From contig LNFE01000096.1 of the NCBI GenBank assembly GCA_001464575.1, positions 1-64,000 on the forward strand: DNA of 64,000 nt. Reading direction: 5' to 3'. Below, piece by piece: positions 58,561-64,000 of the stretch; position 1 is the first letter of the stretch; every line of letters starts with the position of its first letter. The notes under the pieces are model-generated. The model was not told the origin of the DNA. It searched no databases and worked only from the letters and a program-made list of their open reading frames with translations. The position numbers were made by a program, and so were the translations under genes. This stretch comes from Acidobacteria bacterium Ga0077553 (GTDB lineage: Bacteria > Acidobacteriota > Terriglobia > Bryobacterales > Bryobacteraceae).

Positions 58561-58754
58561 GAAACCGGGCGAGCGTGTCGTTGGCCTTACTCACTTCGCA
58601 GTAAGCACGCCCGCCCCACTTCCAGGGCCTTGCGGCCTTTCCTTCGGGGGAGGAAATTCAAGAAACTGAAAAAGATCGAAAGAATCCGGGGGCGGCTGTT
58701 GCGCAAACTCGCGTTCACGCCGGGGGAGTAGAATTGGAAGGCAGCCGCCCCCGG
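58561..58754 (-). promoter_or_regulatory. Structured ftsL-ftsI intergenic region (terminator-like hairpin plus multi-helix leader)
   Basis: 13-bp perfect inverted repeat CCGGGGGCGGCTG(58686-58698)/CAGCCGCCCCCGG(58742-58754); GGCC-GCAA-GGCC tetraloop hairpin; CUGGAA..GGGCGGGCGUG / CACGCUCGCCC..UUCCAG long helix enclosing CUUACU/AGUAAG. Confidence 0.6.
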
Positions 58755-58783
58755 TTATGGAAAAATCGGTTACCGCTTCTGGG

Positions 58784-59290
58784 TTATTTCTTCGAAGCCG
58801 GCGTCTGGTTCATCGCCAGGGCCGTGCTCCGGTCCACGTTCAGAACGACAAGGGCTTCCGGCGAGGGCTCGGTGAAGTTCCGGCTCTCCGCCTCGCGCGC
58901 CAGCACGCCGGGGCTCAGGAGTTGATCCTCCACGGCCTCCAACTGCGCCAGCTCTTTTTCAAGGCGCGCCTGCTCCTCACGCGAACGCTCAATCTGATAA
59001 CCCGCCAGCTTGCCATAAGCCGTCGGCACAATCATGCCCACCATGACCACGGCGGCGATACACGCCATGCCAATCGTTTTCCAGCACGTGGCGGTGGCCG
59101 CCTTGTCTTCCGTGCGGACCACATGATTGTTGTCGATTCGCTTGATAAAGAGGTGGATCTGCTCATTGGGCATCGGCCGCAACGTGCCCGGCTCCTGCCG
59201 CTGGTCGTTGCTCTCGGCGAATGCGCCGCGGGTGCCCGCCGCGGTACGCGGCAGCATGCGGCTGAATAAGTCATTTACGAAGGTTGCCAT
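58784..59290 (-). CDS. ftsL: FtsL-like cell division protein
   Basis: Single TM followed by coiled coil, positional context between rsmH and ftsI. Confidence 0.65.
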   Translation of the reverse strand: MATFVNDLFSRMLPRTAAGTRGAFAESNDQRQEPGTLRPMPNEQIHLFIKRIDNNHVVRTEDKAATATCWKTIGMACIAAVVMVGMIVPTAYGKLAGYQIERSREEQARLEKELAQLEAVEDQLLSPGVLAREAESRNFTEPSPEALVVLNVDRSTALAMNQTPASKK

Positions 59291-59342
59291 GGTATTCTAC
59301 TCTCCCCTGAACAATTACTTTTTTGTTTGGCGCCTTCCGGCC

Positions 59343-60203
59343 TTACAATAACTCCAATACCCGGAGCGTGGCGCTCCGGCTAGCGGAGTTCTCATACACT
59401 TCCCGATCTGAAGGTTTTACTGCGTGTTTGGTTAACAGCCGAGCCCGCCCTTCCCTGTGCAGGCTTTGAAAATGTGTTTTTACTATCTTTGCTTCTCCCG
59501 AATGAAACGCGATAATCACCGCGCGTCCACCCGGCTCGAGTAAGTCCGGCAGCGCTTCCATTAACGCTGTCACTTCCTCTAACTCCTGGTTCACCGCCAT
59601 GCGGAGCGCCATGAAGGTTAACGTCGCCGGATGCAGCTTGTTTCCCGTGCGGGGGACCGCCCGGGACACAATCTCTGCAAGCTGCAGCGATGTATGTACC
59701 GGCCGGTTCCTCACGAGTGCTCTGGCTATGACGTATGACCTCCTCTCCTGGGCTAAGTTGAACAACAAATTCGCTAACTCTCGCTCCGGTAGCTGGTTGA
59801 CTAAGTCCGCCGCGGTGAATCCCTGCGACGTATCCTGCCTCATGTCCAGCGGTCCGTCCGTTGAGAACGAAAATCCCCGGTCGCCGGTGAGTTGAACCCG
59901 GCTTACGCCCAGGTCCGCCGTCAAACCGGCCAGCTTCCCCACACCCCGCTCGGTCAGCGCCTGCCGCGCCCGCGAGTACGCCGTGTGGATAAATTCGATA
60001 TTCTGTGGTCCAGCGGCTAGATTCTGTCTGGCCATCGCTAGAGCCGAAGCGTCCCGGTCGATCGCATACACCATGCCCGGCGCCGACCGCTCCGCAATCA
60101 CCCGCGAATGACCACCCATGCCGCACGTCAAATCCGCATACGGCCGCCCCGCCTGGATGTTCATCCATTCGATCGTCTCCGTTAGTAGGACCGGGTAATG
60201 CAT
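59343..60203 (-). CDS. rsmH: 16S rRNA m4C1402 methyltransferase RsmH (MraW)
   Basis: HYPVLLTETIEWMNI, DLTCGMGGHSRVI, FSTDGPLDMRQD, IIAFHSGEAKIVKTHF. Confidence 0.96.
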   Translation of the reverse strand: MHYPVLLTETIEWMNIQAGRPYADLTCGMGGHSRVIAERSAPGMVYAIDRDASALAMARQNLAAGPQNIEFIHTAYSRARQALTERGVGKLAGLTADLGVSRVQLTGDRGFSFSTDGPLDMRQDTSQGFTAADLVNQLPERELANLLFNLAQERRSYVIARALVRNRPVHTSLQLAEIVSRAVPRTGNKLHPATLTFMALRMAVNQELEEVTALMEALPDLLEPGGRAVIIAFHSGEAKIVKTHFQSLHREGRARLLTKHAVKPSDREVYENSASRSATLRVLELL

Positions 60204-60218
60204 GCATCGGAAAACTCG

Positions 60219-60701
60219 CTAAAGCAGCCGCGCTCCGTCCGGCCGCGACACCTGCCGCTCTGCCGATTGCTTCGCGCTCGAAATCATCGCCTCGTAGTCG
60301 GCCCGCAGCTTGCCGCGCAGCGTACCCTGGTGGTTCATCATCACCAGCTCGGCGCCCTTCAAGTTCAGCTCCGTCCGCAACGTCTGGCTCGGCGTCAACC
60401 GCTTCTCTTTGTCCATGCTGGTCAACGTGCCGTAGTGCTGCATCGTAATCGACCAGTCTTCGTACTCTTCCTCACTCTTCTGCGCAAAGGCGGTCGCGTT
60501 CTGCTTCATCCACAACCGCTTCGGAAAAATCTTGATCCAACCCTTCTCATAAGTGACGAAAAATTCCTTCTCCGCCAACGTCCCTTCGAAGTAGATCACC
60601 CACTCCATCGGTATGCCCAGACGACCCTGCCCGTCCACCTTGAGAGTGAAACTCCCAGGAGGTGCCTCGAGCTGCTTTAGGCTGAGTTCCTCGTCTGTCA
60701 C
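60219..60701 (-). CDS. mraZ: Transcriptional regulator MraZ
   Basis: FTLKVDGQGRLGIPMEW; first gene of dcw cluster, GTG start with AAGGAA upstream. Confidence 0.9.
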   Translation of the reverse strand: MTDEELSLKQLEAPPGSFTLKVDGQGRLGIPMEWVIYFEGTLAEKEFFVTYEKGWIKIFPKRLWMKQNATAFAQKSEEEYEDWSITMQHYGTLTSMDKEKRLTPSQTLRTELNLKGAELVMMNHQGTLRGKLRADYEAMISSAKQSAERQVSRPDGARLL

Positions 60702-60709
60702 CGAAATTC

Positions 60710-60753
60710 CTTCAAACCGCTTTCGAAGTGCTTTGGAACCACCTCGAAACCAC
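60710..60753 (-). promoter_or_regulatory. Four tandem 11-bp repeats upstream of mraZ (putative MraZ boxes)
   Basis: GTGGTTTCGAG-GTGGTTCCAAA-GCACTTCGAAA-GCGGTTTGAAG on the minus strand. Confidence 0.65.
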
Positions 60754-60991
60754 TAAAGTCGAGGTTACCCGGCAATCGGCTGGAATGCAAGCCCTTTTCC
60801 GTCGAAAGCGCAACTTCGTCTTCGCACCCTAAATTGCTGCACTCAAACGTCTTACAGACAATTCCCACCCCTGGCGATAGAAAAGCGAAGACCGCTTTCC
60901 CTCTCCACTACATCTAGTTGCCGTTCCCCCAAACACCCCAATCGAACTCCCCGATCTTCCCTTCTCTCCCCCGGTTTGCTACCCTGAGCGG

Positions 60992-61549
60992 GTGTACCCG
61001 ACCCCCAGCCTTTACGACATGGAACCCGGCCCGGAATGCCCCGAAATCGTACGGGCCATCGTCGAGATCCCCAAAAATTCCGCCAACAAGATTGAGTACG
61101 ACGGCAAGCTAGGTATTTTCCGCCTCGACCGCGCCCTCTATTCGCCCATGCACTACCCCGGCGACTACGGCTTTATCCCCGGCACCCTCGCCGAGGACAA
61201 TGACCCGATGGACGTCCTCGTCCTGGTGCAGGAGCCCAGCTTCACCGGTTGCCTCATCGAAGTCCGGCCCGTCGGCGTCCTGAACATGGTCGACGCCAAC
61301 GAAGGCGACCAGAAGATTCTCGCCGTCCCCACCAAGAATCCCCGCTACGATCAAATCCACACGATGGATCAGATCTTCCCCCACGTCCGCCGCGAAATCG
61401 AGCACTTCTTCTCTATCTATAAGGACCTCCAAGGTTCCATGCCGAAGATGGACGGGTGGGGTGGGCCGATCGAGGCCCGCAAGGCGATCATCGAAAGCCG
61501 CAACCGGTATCTCGAAGTGAAGGCCGCCGCCGAAGCTCCCAAAGGGTAA
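60992..61549 (+). CDS. ppa: Inorganic pyrophosphatase
   Basis: [53 protein letters not shown]. Confidence 0.97.
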   Translation: MYPTPSLYDMEPGPECPEIVRAIVEIPKNSANKIEYDGKLGIFRLDRALYSPMHYPGDYGFIPGTLAEDNDPMDVLVLVQEPSFTGCLIEVRPVGVLNMVDANEGDQKILAVPTKNPRYDQIHTMDQIFPHVRREIEHFFSIYKDLQGSMPKMDGWGGPIEARKAIIESRNRYLEVKAAAEAPKG

Positions 61550-61553
61550 GCCC

Positions 61554-61823
61554 ATGGCCGAGTGCCGACGCTACCTCGTCCGGGGCCGGGTGCAGGGGGT
61601 CGGCTTTCGCTATTTTGTGCAGAAGGAGGCAATTCGCCTTGGCCTCCGGGGTTGGGTACGCAACCTCGACGACGGCCGTGTCGAAGCCGTCGCCGAAGGA
61701 CCCACGTCTATCCTCGATGAGTTCGAAGGCGCCCTCCATCGCGGACCCCGTTGGGCCGAGGTCCGGGGCGTGGACCGCGAGGAAGCCGCCTCCCAGCCGG
61801 CGCCCGGCTTCGCAATTCTCTAG
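61554..61823 (+). CDS. Acylphosphatase
   Basis: [22 protein letters not shown] ... [20 protein letters not shown]. Confidence 0.96.
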   Translation: MAECRRYLVRGRVQGVGFRYFVQKEAIRLGLRGWVRNLDDGRVEAVAEGPTSILDEFEGALHRGPRWAEVRGVDREEAASQPAPGFAIL

Positions 61824-61864
61824 CGGATTGTCACGATCCGGATGTACAATGCATCTTTCCTGGC

Positions 61865-62269
61865 ATGACCTGCAAAGTGACCTACGAAACGGATGCCCGC
61901 TGCGTAGCCGAGACCCGCGGCCACCAAATCATCGTGGATCAGCCCGTCGACAACCGCGGCACCGATGAAGGCATGACCCCACCCGAACTCCTGCTCGCCT
62001 CGCTCGGAACCTGCGCGATGTATTACGCCGCTGACTATCTCCGCCGCAACAACCAATCGGCCAAAGGCATGGAAGTCTTCGTCGACGCTGAGAAAGCGAC
62101 GGCCCCCGCCCGGCTAGGCCACTTCACCATCCGTGTGGTCATCCCGGAAGTCGCCGACCCCGTCCACCTCGAAGGTGCCCGCCGTACCGCCGAGAAGTGC
62201 CTCGTGAAGAACACAATGCTCATCCCGCCCACCATTGAACTGACCGTCGAAACCCTCGCCGCGGTCTAA
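61865..62269 (+). CDS. OsmC-family protein
   Basis: GMTPPELLLASLGTCAMYYAADYLRR and second Cys (AEKCLVKNTM). Confidence 0.9.
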   Translation: MTCKVTYETDARCVAETRGHQIIVDQPVDNRGTDEGMTPPELLLASLGTCAMYYAADYLRRNNQSAKGMEVFVDAEKATAPARLGHFTIRVVIPEVADPVHLEGARRTAEKCLVKNTMLIPPTIELTVETLAAV

Positions 62270-62270
62270 G

Positions 62271-62690
62271 ATTCCTGCGGCTTGACCACCGCCCGGAGTC
62301 CCGCCGCCTCGGCGAACGACCGGAAGTCTTTGCCCCTTGTCAGCAACGGCCCCGCGGTCGACCGGAGCACCCCGTCGAACGGGGTTGCCCGCCCGACCCG
62401 GCAACGAAGGGTCGGCCCGGAATCTGGCAACGTCTTTTTTGGGCAGCACCGGTCCGCTTTCATCTCTTCCACAGTCTTCGAGAATCAAATTTTTTCGCGC
62501 AGCTGGCGCCACTGGCGACCCGCGTTCGAAGCAGCCACGAACAATTCCAGCCCCCGCTCGCCCACTACCTTCCCACTAACTCCGCTGGAACTTCAAACGC
62601 GGTTTTTCGCGTCGGCCCCAGAGCCGAAAACAACACGCTCAACGCCGGCTTCGCCCCCTGTACGTTTAATGCCAGCCTCCGCGTTACCAT
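62271..62690 (-). pseudogene. Possible degenerate VapBC-like toxin-antitoxin remnant
   Basis: Minus-strand fragments: ...KTAFEVPAELVGR*, VGERGLELFVAASNAGRQWRQLREKI*, and PIN-like tail PLLTRGKDFRSFAEAAGLRAVVKPQES*. Confidence 0.3.
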
Positions 62691-62697
62691 AACGGCA

Positions 62698-63210
62698 GTG
62701 AGCCCCTCCGAAGTCGAACTGACCCAACGCCTTCTCGCCGGCGACGAAGTCTTCCAATACACCTGGCTCATGTGCGGCCAGCGGGAAGACGCCGAAGAGG
62801 TAGCCCAGGACACCCTTCTCAAAGTTTCTCAAAACTGGCGCCAACTCCACGATCCGCACCGCATCAAACCCTGGATGTTCTCCATCGCCCGCAACTGCTG
62901 CCTGATGAAACGCCGCAAAAGCGTCTTCGCCCCTATCGCCGAAGTCCCCGTCGACGACCTCCCCCTCTCCACCACTGCCCCCGACCCCGAAACCCAGCTC
63001 CTTCAGCACGAGATCACCGCCGAGCTCGAAGAAGCCCTCCGCCTCATCCCCGACACTTACCGCGCCGTCCTCCTCCTCCGCGACCGCGAGGAGCTCTCGA
63101 CAGCAGAAACGGCGGAGCTGCTCGGCCTCAGCGAGGACGCTACCAAACAGCGCCTCCACCGCGGCCGGGCCATGCTCCGCCGTCACTTCCTCGCCCAACA
63201 GGGCGCTTAG
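62698..63210 (+). CDS. ECF-type RNA polymerase sigma factor
   Basis: EDAEEVAQDTLLKVSQNWRQLHDPHRIKPWMFSIARNCC; sigma-4 AETAELLGLSEDATKQRLHRGRAMLR; GTG start. Confidence 0.92.
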   Translation: MSPSEVELTQRLLAGDEVFQYTWLMCGQREDAEEVAQDTLLKVSQNWRQLHDPHRIKPWMFSIARNCCLMKRRKSVFAPIAEVPVDDLPLSTTAPDPETQLLQHEITAELEEALRLIPDTYRAVLLLRDREELSTAETAELLGLSEDATKQRLHRGRAMLRRHFLAQQGA

Positions 63211-63989
63211 CGGCTCCGCACCATCGCTTCGAGCGCCGCCACCCGCTCCGCCGTGGGCGGATGGGTCGAAAACAGCTTCGCCAAGCCCCCGCCGCTAAAC
63301 GGATTCGAGATGTACATGTGCGCCATCGCCGGAGATCCCTCCGTCGCCGGCACCCGGTGCGACCAGCTCTCAATCTTCAACAGCGCGTTCGCCAGCGCCT
63401 CGGGCCGGCCCGTATAGACCGCCGCGTCCCGGTCGGCCATGAACTCCCGCGACCGGGAAATCGCCATCTGGATCATCGCCGCCGCAATCGGCGCCACGAT
63501 CATCGCCACCAATCCGCCAATCGGGCTGCCGCCCTCTTCATCGTCATGCCGGCCGCCGCCGAACATCGACGCCCACATCGCCATCTGGCCCAGGGAGCTG
63601 ATCGCGCCGGCAATCGTCGCCGAAACCGTCATAATCAAAGTGTCCCGATGCGCGATGTGCGCCAACTCATGGGCAATCACCCCGGCGATCTCATCGCGGT
63701 TCAGCGCTCGCAGCAAGCCTTCCGTCACCGCCACCACACCTTTGCTCGGGTTCCGCCCCGTCGCAAACGCGTTCGGCGACTGGTCCGGAATCAGGTAGAG
63801 CCGTGGCATCGGAATCCCAGCCTTCTGGGCCAAACCCTGGGTCATCGCGTACAACTCCCGCGCATCTCCCGGCTGAATCTCCTCGGCATGGTGCATCTTC
63901 AGCACAATCGTGTCGGACCACCAGTACGACACGAAGTTCATCACCAAGGCCATACCCAGCGCGATCACCAGGCCGCTCTTGCCGCCCAA
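63207..63989 (-). CDS. htpX: M48-family zinc metalloprotease HtpX
   Basis: GVIAHELAHIAHRDTL (HExxH), QSPNAFATGRNP, SREFMADRDA. Confidence 0.93.
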   Translation of the reverse strand: MGGKSGLVIALGMALVMNFVSYWWSDTIVLKMHHAEEIQPGDARELYAMTQGLAQKAGIPMPRLYLIPDQSPNAFATGRNPSKGVVAVTEGLLRALNRDEIAGVIAHELAHIAHRDTLIMTVSATIAGAISSLGQMAMWASMFGGGRHDDEEGGSPIGGLVAMIVAPIAAAMIQMAISRSREFMADRDAAVYTGRPEALANALLKIESWSHRVPATEGSPAMAHMYISNPFSGGGLAKLFSTHPPTAERVAALEAMVRSR

Positions 63990-64000
63990 CGCACCACCCA

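Noticed and set aside
58144-58731. Plus-strand 195-aa ORF spanning ftsI start and spacer
   Set aside because: Antisense to the conserved ftsI N-terminus with low-complexity composition; the spacer is better explained as structured RNA.

Overview
High-GC (about 60-65% by eye) chromosomal window. Gene content resembles Acidobacteriota of the Solibacter/Bryobacter type; that is an impression from gene content only, not a taxonomic result. No rRNA, tRNA, CRISPR array or intact mobile element was recognised. Main blocks: an orphan terminase-like gene; a two-component system; a candidate inorganic-carbon uptake operon (SulP + DabA + interrupted DabB + second NuoL/M-like subunit, 5.4-12.4 kb); an EfpL/YeiP-like EF-P paralogue beside an orphan Doc/Fic gene; a PAS/sigma-54 regulator; a UGA-containing ArsC-like gene that looks like a selenoprotein with its own bacterial SECIS hairpin (20.86-21.21 kb); clpS, pgsA, hflX and hfq; a GMC oxidoreductase / pentahaem cytochrome cluster; and a long dcw cell-division/murein cluster on the minus strand (43.5-60.7 kb). 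The dcw cluster has four tandem 11-bp boxes upstream of mraZ, a structured ftsL-ftsI intergenic region, two tandem ftsA-like genes (the upstream one apparently lacking subdomain 1C), an interrupted murC, and a 4 x 147-bp tandem repeat beyond ftsZ. A window-wide signal is a -10-like TANNNT hexamer 6-7 nt before many start codons, suggesting widespread leaderless transcripts.
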